A stretch of DNA of 64,000 bases from DASQYE01 sp036389675 (GTDB lineage: Bacteria > Acidobacteriota > Blastocatellia > Pyrinomonadales > Pyrinomonadaceae), in NCBI GenBank assembly GCA_036389675.1, contig DASVWI010000019.1:1-64000 (forward strand), written 5' to 3'. The translations under genes were made by a program, and so were the position numbers. Numbering within the stretch: the stretch's first letter is position 1; every line of letters begins with the position of its first letter. The notes under the pieces are model-generated. The model searched no databases, had not been told where the DNA came from, and saw nothing but the letters and a program-made list of their open reading frames with translations. Shown here piece by piece: positions 1-11,204 of this stretch.

Positions 1-48
1 TACCTGTTAACTGGTTGAGGCACTGGCGCTCCTGCTTTTATCAAGCAC

Positions 49-75
49 AGCCAGCCGAAAAATCCGGCCCGGCTC
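49..75 (-). terminator. possible weak terminator after alaS
   Basis: Read on the minus strand just after the alaS stop, AGCCGG and CTGGCT can pair, continued by CCG/CGG after a one-base bulge, around a loop containing TTTTT. No U-tract follows, so this is a weak call. Bases 1-48 show nothing recognisable. Confidence 0.25.
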
Positions 76-80
76 AAGTC

Positions 81-2777
<2,697 letters not shown>

Positions 2778-2917
2778 AATCAGTCAAATCCCGTCATATT
2801 CAGATAAACAATAAGTGTAGCACGGCGCGCGCGAAGGGGCGAAACAGCCTTCGGGTAAGGGGCTTTGGGGGATGGAATTTGAGTCTGGATTGATAGAGGC
2901 CGGACGGAGAAACGGCT

Positions 2918-3490
2918 TTACTCGTTCTCCGCTTCGTCGATGCTCGCCTGCGAGAGGGCACGAACATTACGCACCACCAAGTCGTAGGAAAACCCCCGGC
3001 GCAGCAGGTGGTCAAAGAGGCTCTTGGTTTCGGCGCGCGTCTCCGGGCGACCGCGCAGGCGCGTGCGGCGCTCAATCGCCTGCTCAATAAGCTGCTCTTC
3101 GGGCGTCTCTTCAAAGACCTTCCTGATGGCTTCGTCAGCCGTCTCGCGATCAACCTTCTTGAGCGACAGCGCGCGCTGCAAGCGCCCGCGGCCAACGGGC
3201 TTTTGCCGCACCTGAAAGGACGCGTAGCCGAGAGCGTACTGCTCGTCGTTGAGGTAGCCGTACTCGGTGAGCTTCTTCAGGACTGCGTCCACCACCTCTT
3301 CGTTAGTCCAGGATTTTTCCAGCAGGCGCTCGCGCAGCTCCGCCACAGAGCGCGGTTTGGCCGCGAGCAGCTTGACGGCCCGCTGAAACGTTCGCTCGCG
3401 TGCCTTCTCCGGGTCAACCGTGCGCGGCGCGCTCTCGGTCGCCTCTTCATTAATCTGCCGCTCTCGCGGCTTCCACTTACGTCTTGCCAT
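2918..3490 (-). CDS. recX: RecX-type regulatory protein
   Basis: RecX binds RecA filaments and modulates recombinase activity. The 190-aa product has a charged N-terminal tail followed by the three-helix repeats of RecX: AVKLLAAKPRSVAELRERLLEK, then a VLKKLTEYGYLNDEQYA segment with the family's typical GYLND(E) motif, and a third repeat ending LLRRGFSYDLV. It sits upstream of alaS on the same strand; recA itself is not in this window. The ATG at 3488-3490 is formed at the edge of a heptamer repeat (leader reads ...AAATCTAAAATGG), and no clear Shine-Dalgarno sequence precedes it. A later Met is not available near the N-terminus. Confidence 0.88.
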   Translation of the reverse strand: MARRKWKPRERQINEEATESAPRTVDPEKARERTFQRAVKLLAAKPRSVAELRERLLEKSWTNEEVVDAVLKKLTEYGYLNDEQYALGYASFQVRQKPVGRGRLQRALSLKKVDRETADEAIRKVFEETPEEQLIEQAIERRTRLRGRPETRAETKSLFDHLLRRGFSYDLVVRNVRALSQASIDEAENE

Positions 3491-3526
3491 TTTAGATTTT
3501 GAATTTTAGATTTTGGATCGGCAATT
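3490..3526. repeat. heptamer repeat, TTTTAGA family (arm 1)
   Basis: Four consecutive 7-mers, TTTTAGA, TTTTGAA, TTTTAGA, TTTTGGA, followed by TCGGCAAT. It begins inside the recX start codon and fills part of the divergent gap to the SET gene. Its inverted counterpart lies at 4081-4103, on the far side of the SET gene. Confidence 0.8.
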
Positions 3527-3561
3527 AGCAAACCGCAGATGCGGTCGTCATGGAGAAGCTT

Positions 3562-4071
3562 ATGGCAGAGGTGTTTGTTGCCCAATCGAAGATTCACGGC
3601 ATGGGCGTTTTCGCCGCGCGCCCCTTCGCGGAGGGCGAGACGATACTCGCCATTGACGATTCGCGCGTCGTTGACCAAGAGCATCCGCTACGGCCTGAAT
3701 CGGGCGAATACGACTACCACTGTGATTATCTGGCGGATGGAAAAGTCGTGCACATGCAGTTTCCCGAGCGTCACATCAATTCAAGCTGTGACCCGAGCGC
3801 GTTCGTCAAAACTGTGGGCAGGGTGCGTCAGGTGGCCGCGCGCAGACCGATCAAAGCCGGCGAGGAGATTACGTGCGATTACATTATTGATTGCCACGGC
3901 GGCATCGTCTGGCAGTGCGATTGCGGGAGCTGGCGCTGCCGGGGCACGATTGTTTCCAGTTTCTTTGAGCTGCCATTTGAACTACAGTTGGAATACCTGC
4001 CGCTTCTGAACCCATGGTTCGTAGAAGAGCATAAGGAAAAGATAGAGGCGCTTCAGAGCCGTGCGAGTTAG
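3562..4071 (+). CDS. SET-domain protein (putative protein-lysine methyltransferase)
   Basis: Likely a SAM-dependent lysine methyltransferase of the small bacterial SET group; the substrate is unknown. Visible parts in order: HGMGVFAARPFAEGE (the SET-N GxG region), INSSCD (the position of the catalytic-fold INHSCDPN motif, with Ser replacing His), EEITCDYIID (the E-Y-x-DY region) and a post-SET-like cysteine cluster CDCGSWRCRG, which in family members binds zinc together with the Cys of the preceding motif. It is a stand-alone domain of about 170 aa. I start at ATG 3562 because GGAG stands 6 nt upstream; ATG 3550 (MEKL...) is the alternative. The gene is bracketed by inverted arms of the TTTTAGA heptamer repeat. 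Confidence 0.85.
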   Translation: MAEVFVAQSKIHGMGVFAARPFAEGETILAIDDSRVVDQEHPLRPESGEYDYHCDYLADGKVVHMQFPERHINSSCDPSAFVKTVGRVRQVAARRPIKAGEEITCDYIIDCHGGIVWQCDCGSWRCRGTIVSSFFELPFELQLEYLPLLNPWFVEEHKEKIEALQSRAS

Positions 4072-4080
4072 GGAAAAGTA

Positions 4081-4103
4081 TTGCCAATCCGAAATCTAAA
4101 ATG
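4081..4103. repeat. heptamer repeat, TTTTAGA family (inverted arm 2)
   Basis: The segment TTGCCAATCCGAAATCTAAA followed by ATGG is close to the reverse complement of the end of the arm at 3504-3526 (ATTTTAGATTTTGGATCGGCAAT). The truB ATG at 4101 lies in the repeat end. Confidence 0.7.
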
Positions 4104-5075
4104 GGGCTGATGGACGGTATTCTCATCATTGATAAACCGGCGGGGCTCACGTCGCACGACGTGGTGGCGCGCGTGCGGCGCATTCTGCGCGAGCGCAGGG
4201 TCGGGCATACGGGCACGCTCGATCCGTTTGCGACCGGTGTGCTGGTCATACTCGTGGGGCGCGCGACGCGGCTGGCGCAGTTTCTCTCCGGCGCGGACAA
4301 AGAGTATGAAGCCCTGATTCGCTTCGGTTACATGACCGAGACGGGGGATTGCGAGGGCGCGCCGCGCCTTAAGAACTCGGAGGATGGGCCAATCGTCGAG
4401 GCCATTCCCGATTGGAGCGAGCGGGAGATCGAGGCGGCGCTCGACGCCCTGCGCGGGGAGATAGATCAGGTTCCGCCGATGTACTCGGCCAAGAAGGTGA
4501 AGGGGAAAAAGCTTTATGAGCTGGCGCGACGCGGCCTTGAGATCGAGCGCGCCGCGGTGCGCGTGAAGATTCATAAGCTGGAAGCGCTACAAGACGTGGG
4601 CCAACCTCTTCGCCGCAATGAGGATGGGACGCGCGACCTGCGCGTGCGCGTCCTCTGTTCGGCGGGAACTTACGTGCGCTCGCTCGCCGAATCGGTCGGG
4701 GCAAGCCTTGGCGTGGGCGCGCATCTGGCGGCGCTCAGCCGAACGCGTGCGGGCGAGTTCGGCCTCAAGGAGTCGATCACGCTGGAAGAGCTTGAAAGTC
4801 TGACGCGGGCCGACGCCGCGGGAGGCGCGGAAAGAGTTCTCATTTCGCTTAACGCGGCGCTCTCATGGATGCCTTCGGTGCATCTAACGAGCGAGGCCGC
4901 CGAACGAGCGCGGCATGGCGTCGCCGTGAGCTTGGGCGACCGCACGGAAGGGAAATATGAGGACGGGCAGACCGTCAGGCTGTTGGATGAGGTTGGGGAG
5001 TTGATAGCCGTTGCGATGATGGATGCGGCGGCGGGAGCTTTGCGCCCGCGCATCGTCCTCTCGGCTGCAAAATAA
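4101..5075 (+). CDS. truB: tRNA pseudouridine(55) synthase
   Basis: Isomerises U55 in the T-loop of tRNAs. The 324-aa product has the TruB hallmarks: MDGILIIDKPAGLTSHDVV at the N-terminus, GHTGTLDPFATGVL with the catalytic Asp (GTLD), the YSAKKVKGKKLYELAR region, and the RVLCSAGTYVRSLAESVG segment, followed by a TruB C-terminal domain. Length is normal for the family. ATG 4101 is inside a repeat end and has no Shine-Dalgarno; ATG 4110 (MDGILII...) matches the usual family start and may be the true one. Confidence 0.95.
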   Translation: MGLMDGILIIDKPAGLTSHDVVARVRRILRERRVGHTGTLDPFATGVLVILVGRATRLAQFLSGADKEYEALIRFGYMTETGDCEGAPRLKNSEDGPIVEAIPDWSEREIEAALDALRGEIDQVPPMYSAKKVKGKKLYELARRGLEIERAAVRVKIHKLEALQDVGQPLRRNEDGTRDLRVRVLCSAGTYVRSLAESVGASLGVGAHLAALSRTRAGEFGLKESITLEELESLTRADAAGGAERVLISLNAALSWMPSVHLTSEAAERARHGVAVSLGDRTEGKYEDGQTVRLLDEVGELIAVAMMDAAAGALRPRIVLSAAK

Positions 5076-5517
5076 GCATTGACTTCGGCCCGTAGGCGTT
5101 GTGTTATACTTAGGAGTAGCAGTGAAGGGGAAGCGCGCGAGCGGGCCGCTTCCGAAAACGCTTGGCCCGTCTTCGCCCGCCTCGATTGACACTAAAGCTC
5201 GTTGATAAGCTCCCGGCATTTTCAGGATTACTCTCTCTCCGGTTTAGTCCTGACGATTGATCGCCGGACGGCTATCGGGCGGCTTCCGATCATTGAACAT
5301 GGGAACGGTCTCGAGTGGTGCGCCGCACGCAAAACGCGCGCGTGCTGCTTCGGCGCATATCGAGATTAATCCTGAGAGCAGCCGCGACCTTACAGTGCAG
5401 CCCCGCTTTTTACCGGAGGGCTGCCTCGCGTGTGTCCGGCCCGCTCGACCGAAGGGCGTGCTTTTCCCACACGCTATCTACTGCGCGCGACAGCCATTAA
5501 GAGGTACGAAAACGGCT
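5076..5517. other. 442-bp gap holding a putative prkA leader
   Basis: Between truB and the start chosen for prkA. The reading frame of prkA stays open back to 5257, but that translation (rich in Arg, Pro and Ala) resembles no domain and lacks a ribosome-binding site, so I treat it as untranslated leader. A short inverted repeat GGAAGCG/CGCTTCC occurs at 5129-5135 and 5147-5153. A possible promoter is listed separately. Confidence 0.5.
5079..5110 (+). promoter_or_regulatory. candidate extended -10 promoter for prkA
   Basis: TTGACT at 5079-5084 and an extended -10, TGTTATACT, ending at 5110. The spacer of 20 bp is longer than ideal, so the -10 element carries most of the evidence. If used, the prkA mRNA would have a leader of about 400 nt. 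Confidence 0.35.
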
Positions 5518-7455
5518 ATGCAAGAGCAGGATGGCAAAAATCAATTCAATATCAGCCAGCGGCTGGAAGATTTGCGGCGCGACCGCGAAGCGCTCCGCTG
5601 GGAAGGTTCATTCCGCGATTATTTCGAGGTGGTCGCACAAAATCCACGTATCGCACAACTCTCGCACGCGCGTATCAACGACATGATACACGGCGCGGGC
5701 ATCGAGAAGCTGAACGAGGGCACGCGCGACGAGATCGCACGCTATAATTTCTTCGCCACCGAGCTCTTCGGCATCGAAGAGCCGATTGCGCGCATCGTCG
5801 AATACTTCAAATCGGCAGCCCAGCGCCTCGAAGTCCGCAAGCGTATTCTGCTCCTGATGGGGCCGGTGGGCGGCGGCAAATCCACGATTGTGACGATGCT
5901 CAAGCGCGGCCTCGAAGAATACACGCGCACCGACGGCGGCGCGGTCTTCGCCATCAAGGACTGCCCGATGCACGAAGACCCCATGCACCTCATCCCGCAG
6001 GAGCTGCGCGCGGAGATCGAGAAGCATTACGGCATCTACATCGAAGGCGACCTGTGCCCGCAGTGTCGCTATGCGCTTGAGCACGAGTACGGCGGACGCC
6101 ACGAGGACGTGCGCGTCCAGCGCATCCTCTTTTCAGAAAAGGAGCGCGTCGGCATCGGAACTTTCGCCCCCTCAGACCCCAAGTCACAGGACATCACGGA
6201 GCTGACCGGCTCGATCGATCTCTCGACCATCGGCGAGGTCGGCGTCGAGTCAGACCCGCGCGCCTATCGTTTCGACGGCGAGCTCAATATCGCCAATCGC
6301 GGCCTGATGGAGTTCGTCGAGATGTTGAAGGTGGATGAGAAGTTTCTCTACTCTCTGCTGACGCTCTCGCAGGAACAGAACATCAAGACAGGGCGCTTCG
6401 CCATGATCTACGCCGACGAAGTGATTCTCTCGCACACGAACGAAAACGAGTACATCTCTTTCGCTGGCAATCGCAAGTCGGAAGCCTTGCAGGATCGCAT
6501 CATCCTCGTGCGCGTCCCCTACAATCTGAGGGTATCGCAGGAGGAGCGCATCTATCACAAGCTGCTGCACCAGTCGGAAGTCCTACGCAACGTCCACATC
6601 GCGCCCAACACCCTGCGTGTGGCGGCGATGTTCGCCGTCATGACGAGGCTCGAAGAGCCCAAGCGGCAGAACGTGGATGTCGTCAAGAAGATGAAGCTCT
6701 ACGACGGCGAGGACGTTGAAGGCTACAAGTCAAAGGACGTGCGCGAATTGAAAGACGAGACGGTGCGCGAAGGCATGGACGGCATCAGCCCTCGCTACAT
6801 CATCAACCGCCTCTCTTCGGCGCTCGTCCGGGACGGCGTCACCTGCATCAACCCGATTGACGCGCTGCGCGCGATCAAGGACGGGTTCGAGCAGCACACG
6901 GGCATCAGCCCCGACCAGCGCGAGCGCTATCTGAACCTGATCTCGGCGGCGCGCAAGGAGTACGACGAGCTGGCGAAGATCGAAGTCCAGCGCGCCTTCG
7001 TCTATTCCTTTGAAGAGATGGCGCGCACGATGTGCAACAACTATCTGGACAACGTCGAGGCCTATTGCAATAAGGAGCGCATCAAAGACCCCATCACCGA
7101 AGAGGAGATAGACCCGGACGAGCAACTGATGCGCTCCATCGAAGAGCAGATCGGAATCAGTGAGAACGCCAAGAATACTTTTCGGCAGGAGATACTGATT
7201 CGCATCTCGTCCTACGCGCGAAAGGGCCGCTCCTTTGAGTACAATTCGCACGAGCGTTTGAAGGAGGCGATTGAAAAGAAAATCTTCGCCGACCTCAAGG
7301 ATGTGGTGAAGATCACGACTTCCGCGAAAACGCCAGACCCTGACCAACTGCGCCGCATCAACGAGGTGGTAGATCGTCTGGTCAAAGATGGCGGCTACTG
7401 TCCGGTCTGCGCGAACGAGTTGTTAACCTATGTCGGCACGCTCCTCTCGCGCTAA
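5518..7455 (+). CDS. prkA: PrkA-type serine protein kinase / AAA+ protein
   Basis: PrkA (E. coli YeaG) is an AAA+ ATPase with reported serine kinase activity, linked to stress and nutrient-limitation responses, and usually encoded with YhbH/YeaH and SpoVR/YcgB. The 645-aa product matches the family length of about 640 aa. It begins with the typical RYNFF/ELFGIEEPI region, has a Walker A GPVGGGKST at 115-123, the ITELTGSIDLSTIGE segment, a C-terminal kinase-like part, and a late CPVC pair. I start at ATG 5518 (MQEQDGKN), with GAGG about 13 nt upstream; this agrees with the family N-terminus. Three other genes separate it from its usual partners yhbH and spoVR further down on the same strand. 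Confidence 0.93.
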   Translation: MQEQDGKNQFNISQRLEDLRRDREALRWEGSFRDYFEVVAQNPRIAQLSHARINDMIHGAGIEKLNEGTRDEIARYNFFATELFGIEEPIARIVEYFKSAAQRLEVRKRILLLMGPVGGGKSTIVTMLKRGLEEYTRTDGGAVFAIKDCPMHEDPMHLIPQELRAEIEKHYGIYIEGDLCPQCRYALEHEYGGRHEDVRVQRILFSEKERVGIGTFAPSDPKSQDITELTGSIDLSTIGEVGVESDPRAYRFDGELNIANRGLMEFVEMLKVDEKFLYSLLTLSQEQNIKTGRFAMIYADEVILSHTNENEYISFAGNRKSEALQDRIILVRVPYNLRVSQEERIYHKLLHQSEVLRNVHIAPNTLRVAAMFAVMTRLEEPKRQNVDVVKKMKLYDGEDVEGYKSKDVRELKDETVREGMDGISPRYIINRLSSALVRDGVTCINPIDALRAIKDGFEQHTGISPDQRERYLNLISAARKEYDELAKIEVQRAFVYSFEEMARTMCNNYLDNVEAYCNKERIKDPITEEEIDPDEQLMRSIEEQIGISENAKNTFRQEILIRISSYARKGRSFEYNSHERLKEAIEKKIFADLKDVVKITTSAKTPDPDQLRRINEVVDRLVKDGGYCPVCANELLTYVGTLLSR

Positions 7456-7527
7456 ATAGCGCGAGCGAGCAGGAGTCGCAGGCAGGCGCGGCTCACTTCG
7501 CGATCAGACGAGAGATGAACAACAGCC

Positions 7528-7565
7528 ATGCCCGCGCTTTTCGATCTGGAAGGCGCGGGCATTTT
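7528..7565 (+). terminator. intrinsic terminator after prkA
   Basis: A perfect 10-bp stem, ATGCCCGCGC (7528-7537) with GCGCGGGCAT (7553-7562), 15-nt loop, followed by TTTT. It ends just before the methyltransferase start, separating prkA from that gene. Confidence 0.75.
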
Positions 7566-7579
7566 CCAGCGAGGTGGGC

Positions 7580-8380
7580 GTGAAAGCAGAGAACAAGACC
7601 GCCTACATACATGGCACGGAAGCTTCGGAGCAGGCGCGACTGGCCCTGCTCAACCGCCTGACCAACGCTCCCTTCATAGAGTTCCTCGAACTTCGTGCAG
7701 GGGCATCGGTGCTTGAGGTCGGCAGCGGCCTCGGGATTCTGGCGCGCGAGGTGTCGGAGCGCGTGCCTGAGGGCCGGGTCTGCGGCGTCGAGTATGCGTC
7801 CGCACAGTTGGCGCTGGCGCGAAACTCCACAGGGAATCTACATTTCGTTCAGGCGGACGCGCACGCGCTGCCCTTCATCGACGAGCGCTTCGACGCCGTC
7901 TATTGCCGCTACCTGCTGGAACACGTCGCAGACCCTCTACAGGTGCTGACGGAGATGCGCCGCGTGCTGCGGCCCGGAGGTCGCGCGCTCGCGCAGGAAA
8001 ACAACATTCTGATCATCACCTTCTACCCCGAGTGCCCGGCCTTCGAGGCCGTCTGGCAAAGGTTCGCCGCGCTACAGTCAAGGCTCGGCGGCGACGCCCT
8101 GATCGGAAAGAAGCTCTTCTCGCTCTTCAAAAAGGCCGGTTTCTCAGAGATCAAATTGAGCATTCAACCGGAGATTCATTACGCGGGCACGGAGAGTTTT
8201 CGCCCATGGGTCGAGAACCTGATCGGAAACGTCGAAGGCGGCGCTGGCGAGCTTGAAAGACAGGGGCTCGCCACCGCCCGAGAGATCAAAGAGACGATTG
8301 CTGAGATGCGAGCGTTTGCGGAGCGCGACGATGCCTGCACGATCTTTTATTGGAACAGAGCGTCGGGAGTAAAATCATAG
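7580..8380 (+). CDS. class I SAM-dependent methyltransferase
   Basis: A methyltransferase of the UbiE/Methyltransf_11 type; the substrate cannot be told. The 266-aa product has the SAM-binding motif I VLEVGSGLGIL, an acidic motif II region (GVEYA), QADAHALPF (motif III-like) and the FDAVYCRYLLEHVADP segment followed by the RVLRPGG turn that is characteristic of this superfamily. I choose GTG 7580 because GAGG lies 5 nt upstream; GTG 7574 is the longer alternative. Part of a plus-strand run with the GNAT and hydrolase genes that follow. Confidence 0.85.
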   Translation: MKAENKTAYIHGTEASEQARLALLNRLTNAPFIEFLELRAGASVLEVGSGLGILAREVSERVPEGRVCGVEYASAQLALARNSTGNLHFVQADAHALPFIDERFDAVYCRYLLEHVADPLQVLTEMRRVLRPGGRALAQENNILIITFYPECPAFEAVWQRFAALQSRLGGDALIGKKLFSLFKKAGFSEIKLSIQPEIHYAGTESFRPWVENLIGNVEGGAGELERQGLATAREIKETIAEMRAFAERDDACTIFYWNRASGVKS

Positions 8381-8448
8381 CCGGGTTTCAGCTCTATGTG
8401 AGAGAATTCCTGCCCGGCCAAAGGGTCTTCAAGGAGGCGTTTATAGGA

Positions 8449-8919
8449 ATGGCGCACGAATGGCGGCGCGGCGAATATACGATCAGCACGGACAAGGCGA
8501 GCCTTGATCTGGAAGTCATCCATGACTACCTGTCGAACACATCCTACTGGGCCAGGGGGCGCTCGCGAGAGACGATCAGTCGCTCTATTGAAAACTCGGT
8601 CGCGTTCGGCATCTACAGGGGGCACAAGCTGGTCGGATTCGCGCGCGTGATTACAGACTATGCGACGTTCGCCTGGCTGGCGGATGTCTTTGTGCTGGAC
8701 GAGGCGCGCGGGCAGGGTCTGGGAAAGTGGCTCATGGAGGTCATCCTCTCGCACCCCGAGCTGCAGGGCTTTCGCCGCTGGGTGCTGGCGACCAAGGACG
8801 CGCACGAGCTTTATCGCAGGTTCGGCTTCGAGGAGCTGAAGCGGCCAGAGCGCTGGATGGAGAGACATGACCCGCAGACCGAGGAGAAACCTGATTACTG
8901 GGCCAATGACCGTAGCTGA
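8449..8919 (+). CDS. GNAT-family N-acetyltransferase
   Basis: Predicted acetyl-CoA-dependent acetyltransferase with unknown acceptor. The 156-aa product shows the GNAT core: VFVLDEARGQGLGKWLMEVI, in which RGQGLG is the acetyl-CoA pyrophosphate-binding R/Q-x-x-G-x-G/A motif, then RRWVLATKDAHELYRRFGFEEL, the usual last part of the fold (beta-5 and the Y-x-x-x-GF element). ATG 8449 has an excellent ribosome-binding site (AAGGAGG, 8431-8437). The longer frame starting at 8350 overlaps the methyltransferase and is not needed. Confidence 0.87.
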   Translation: MAHEWRRGEYTISTDKASLDLEVIHDYLSNTSYWARGRSRETISRSIENSVAFGIYRGHKLVGFARVITDYATFAWLADVFVLDEARGQGLGKWLMEVILSHPELQGFRRWVLATKDAHELYRRFGFEELKRPERWMERHDPQTEEKPDYWANDRS

Positions 8920-9005
8920 GCCGTAGCCGCCGCAGGGCGCGCTCGAACCTCTCGACGAACAGATCACCGAAGATTTTTTTCAAGCTCATCAACCACTGAC
9001 CACTT

Positions 9006-9971
9006 ATGAAGAAACGTTACTTAATAGCGGGCGCGTCCGGCATGGCCGGCGGCGCGCTCGCCCTGAGACTGCTCAGCCGTCCGCGCGCAGTCGAGTGGGC
9101 CGAGCACGGGGAGCAGATGCCTCACGCCGAGCGCTCCCGGTTCATAACCACGGGCGGCGTGCGCGTGCATTATCAGGAAGCAGGCCCGAAGGACGCGCCC
9201 GCCGTTATCCTGATTCACGGCTTTACGGCATCCACGCTCGTCTGGAGCGAAGTTTTGCTGCCGATTGCCGAAGAGGGTTTTCGCGTCATCGCGCCAGACC
9301 TGATGGGTTTCGGGTTTTCCGAAAAGCCGCGAGACGCCGAGTACACGATTGACGCGCACGCGCGCATGATTACACGCCTGATGGATGCGCTCGAAATCGA
9401 GCGCGCGACGCTGGTCGGGAGTTCTTACGGCGGCGCGATTGCGGCCACCTGTGCGCTCGATTACGCCGAGCGCGTCGAGCGGCTGGTGCTGGTCGGGGCG
9501 GTCTCCAACGATGACATTAAGCGGCGTCCGCTGTTGCGTCTTGCCGCCTCGCCCGTCATCGGAGAGTTGCTCTCGCCGCTGATGCTGGACTTGCGCTGGA
9601 TGGTGAAACGCCACCTGAAAAGCAATACCGTCAGCAACAGTGGGTGGTTCGACGATAAAAGAGTCGCGGCCTATCACACGCCGCTGCGCGCCGCCGATAC
9701 GCAGCGCGCGGCACTTTGTATGCTCAGGTGTTGGAGCGCCGAACGAATCAGACGCGAAGCGCATCTCATCACACAGCCCACCCTGATTATCTGGGGCGAG
9801 CATGACGCGGAGATTCCGCTCAGCGATGGCGAACGGCTGCACCGGGAGATACAGGCTTCGCGCCTGATCGTGTTTCGTCAGTGCGGGCATCTGCCGCAGG
9901 AGGAATACCCGCGCGAGTTTACAGGTCTGGTCGCGGAGTTCGCCGCTGGGCGCGCGTCAAATGGTGAGTAA
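9006..9971 (+). CDS. alpha/beta hydrolase
   Basis: A serine hydrolase of the alpha/beta fold; substrate unknown. The 321-aa product has an N-terminal hydrophobic stretch (GASGMAGGALALRLL) that may act as a signal or membrane anchor. The oxyanion-hole HGFTAS follows at about 71-76, then the nucleophile elbow GSSYGG (S140), an acid in WGEHDAEIPL and the catalytic His in CGHLPQEE near the C-terminus. The arrangement matches epoxide-hydrolase/lipase-like family members. It lies upstream of yhbH in the same direction with a 75-bp gap. Confidence 0.86.
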   Translation: MKKRYLIAGASGMAGGALALRLLSRPRAVEWAEHGEQMPHAERSRFITTGGVRVHYQEAGPKDAPAVILIHGFTASTLVWSEVLLPIAEEGFRVIAPDLMGFGFSEKPRDAEYTIDAHARMITRLMDALEIERATLVGSSYGGAIAATCALDYAERVERLVLVGAVSNDDIKRRPLLRLAASPVIGELLSPLMLDLRWMVKRHLKSNTVSNSGWFDDKRVAAYHTPLRAADTQRAALCMLRCWSAERIRREAHLITQPTLIIWGEHDAEIPLSDGERLHREIQASRLIVFRQCGHLPQEEYPREFTGLVAEFAAGRASNGE

Positions 9972-10046
9972 GCGAATGACGATCAACCATAAGGCGACGA
10001 GGGCTTACGTCGCCGCTCAACCGCTGATCGTTCGAGAGGTGTAGAG

Positions 10047-11204
10047 ATGTCCATCCAACGCAACGACTGGTCGCTTCAGCGCAAAGGCATCATCGATCAG
10101 GAACGGCACAAGGAGCGCGTTAAAGAGGCGATTAAAAGAAACCTCGGCTCCATCGTCTCTAACGAAGCGATTATCATGTCGGACGGCAAGCGCACCGTCA
10201 AAGTGCCGATTCGTGCGCTGGATGAATACAAGTTCCGCTTCGACTACCGTAAGAAGAAGCATGTGGGCCAAGGCGACGGCAAGACCCGCGTCGGCGACGT
10301 GATCGCGCGCGAAGGACAGCCCGGGCAGGGCTCTGGCTCAGGGCAGGGGGGGCAAACCGGCGGCGAAGAGTATTACGAGGCAGAGGTCAACATAGACGAG
10401 ATCGCCGCGCTCATCTTCGAGGATTTGCAGCTGCCCTTTCTCGAAGAGAAAGCTAAAAAGGCCGTCCAGTCAAAGACCACTCGCTTTAACGAGATTCGCC
10501 GCACGGGCGTGATGGCTAATCTGGACAAGCGCCGCATGATTCTTGAGAACATCAAGCGCAACGCCCGCGAAGAGGGCAAGGCCCGCTTCGGTGATGTCAA
10601 AAAAGAGGACTTGCGCTTTAAGAGCTGGGAAGAAAATCTGCGCTACGAATCCAACGCCGTCGTGCTGGCGCTGATGGACGTTTCCGGGAGTATGGGCGAG
10701 TTTAAGAAGTATATCGCGCGCTCGTTCTTCTTCTGGATGGTGAGGTTTCTACGCACCAAGTATGACAACGTGGACATCGTCTTCATCTCGCACCACACGG
10801 AGGCCAAGGAGGTCACGGAAGAACAGTTCTTCACGCAGGGCGAGTCGGGCGGCACGGTCGTCTCTTCCGCTTACCAGCTGGCGCTCGACATCATAGCGAC
10901 GCGCTTCAGCCCGCAGGACTGGAATATCTACCCGTTCCATTTCTCCGACGGCGATAACTATTATTCGGACAACGAAGAGGCCGTGCGCCTTGCAGACCAG
11001 TTGATTACGACCTGCAATCTTTTCGGCTACGGCGAGATCGGCGAGGAGGGGGCTTCGAGCTACCGTCGCTCTTCGGGCGCTCTGCTCTCGATCTTCAACG
11101 ACCGGCTCAAGCGTAAGGAGCGTTTTGTCGGCGTGCGCATCGACGATAAGGAAGATGTCTATCCGGCGCTTAAACAGTTCTTCGGAAAGAAACAGGAGCT
11201 ATGA
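10047..11204 (+). CDS. yhbH: YhbH/YeaH family protein (DUF444)
   Basis: Conserved partner of PrkA and SpoVR in stress or sporulation regulons; its biochemical role is not settled. The 385-aa product starts MSIQRNDWSLQRKGIIDQ, has the SIVSNEAII region, a Gly/Gln-rich linker at about 90-108, and a von Willebrand A-like segment with the metal-site motif DVSGS at 211-215, then the FFFWMVRFLRTKY and SHHTEAKEV segments typical of DUF444. Its TGA overlaps the ATG of the next small gene (ATGA at 11201-11204), so the two are probably translationally coupled. Confidence 0.93.
   Translation: MSIQRNDWSLQRKGIIDQERHKERVKEAIKRNLGSIVSNEAIIMSDGKRTVKVPIRALDEYKFRFDYRKKKHVGQGDGKTRVGDVIAREGQPGQGSGSGQGGQTGGEEYYEAEVNIDEIAALIFEDLQLPFLEEKAKKAVQSKTTRFNEIRRTGVMANLDKRRMILENIKRNAREEGKARFGDVKKEDLRFKSWEENLRYESNAVVLALMDVSGSMGEFKKYIARSFFFWMVRFLRTKYDNVDIVFISHHTEAKEVTEEQFFTQGESGGTVVSSAYQLALDIIATRFSPQDWNIYPFHFSDGDNYYSDNEEAVRLADQLITTCNLFGYGEIGEEGASSYRRSSGALLSIFNDRLKRKERFVGVRIDDKEDVYPALKQFFGKKQEL

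Noticed and set aside
5257..5517. An 87-residue N-terminal extension of PrkA.
   Set aside because: No ribosome-binding site, composition unlike the rest, and the family starts at the Met at 5518.
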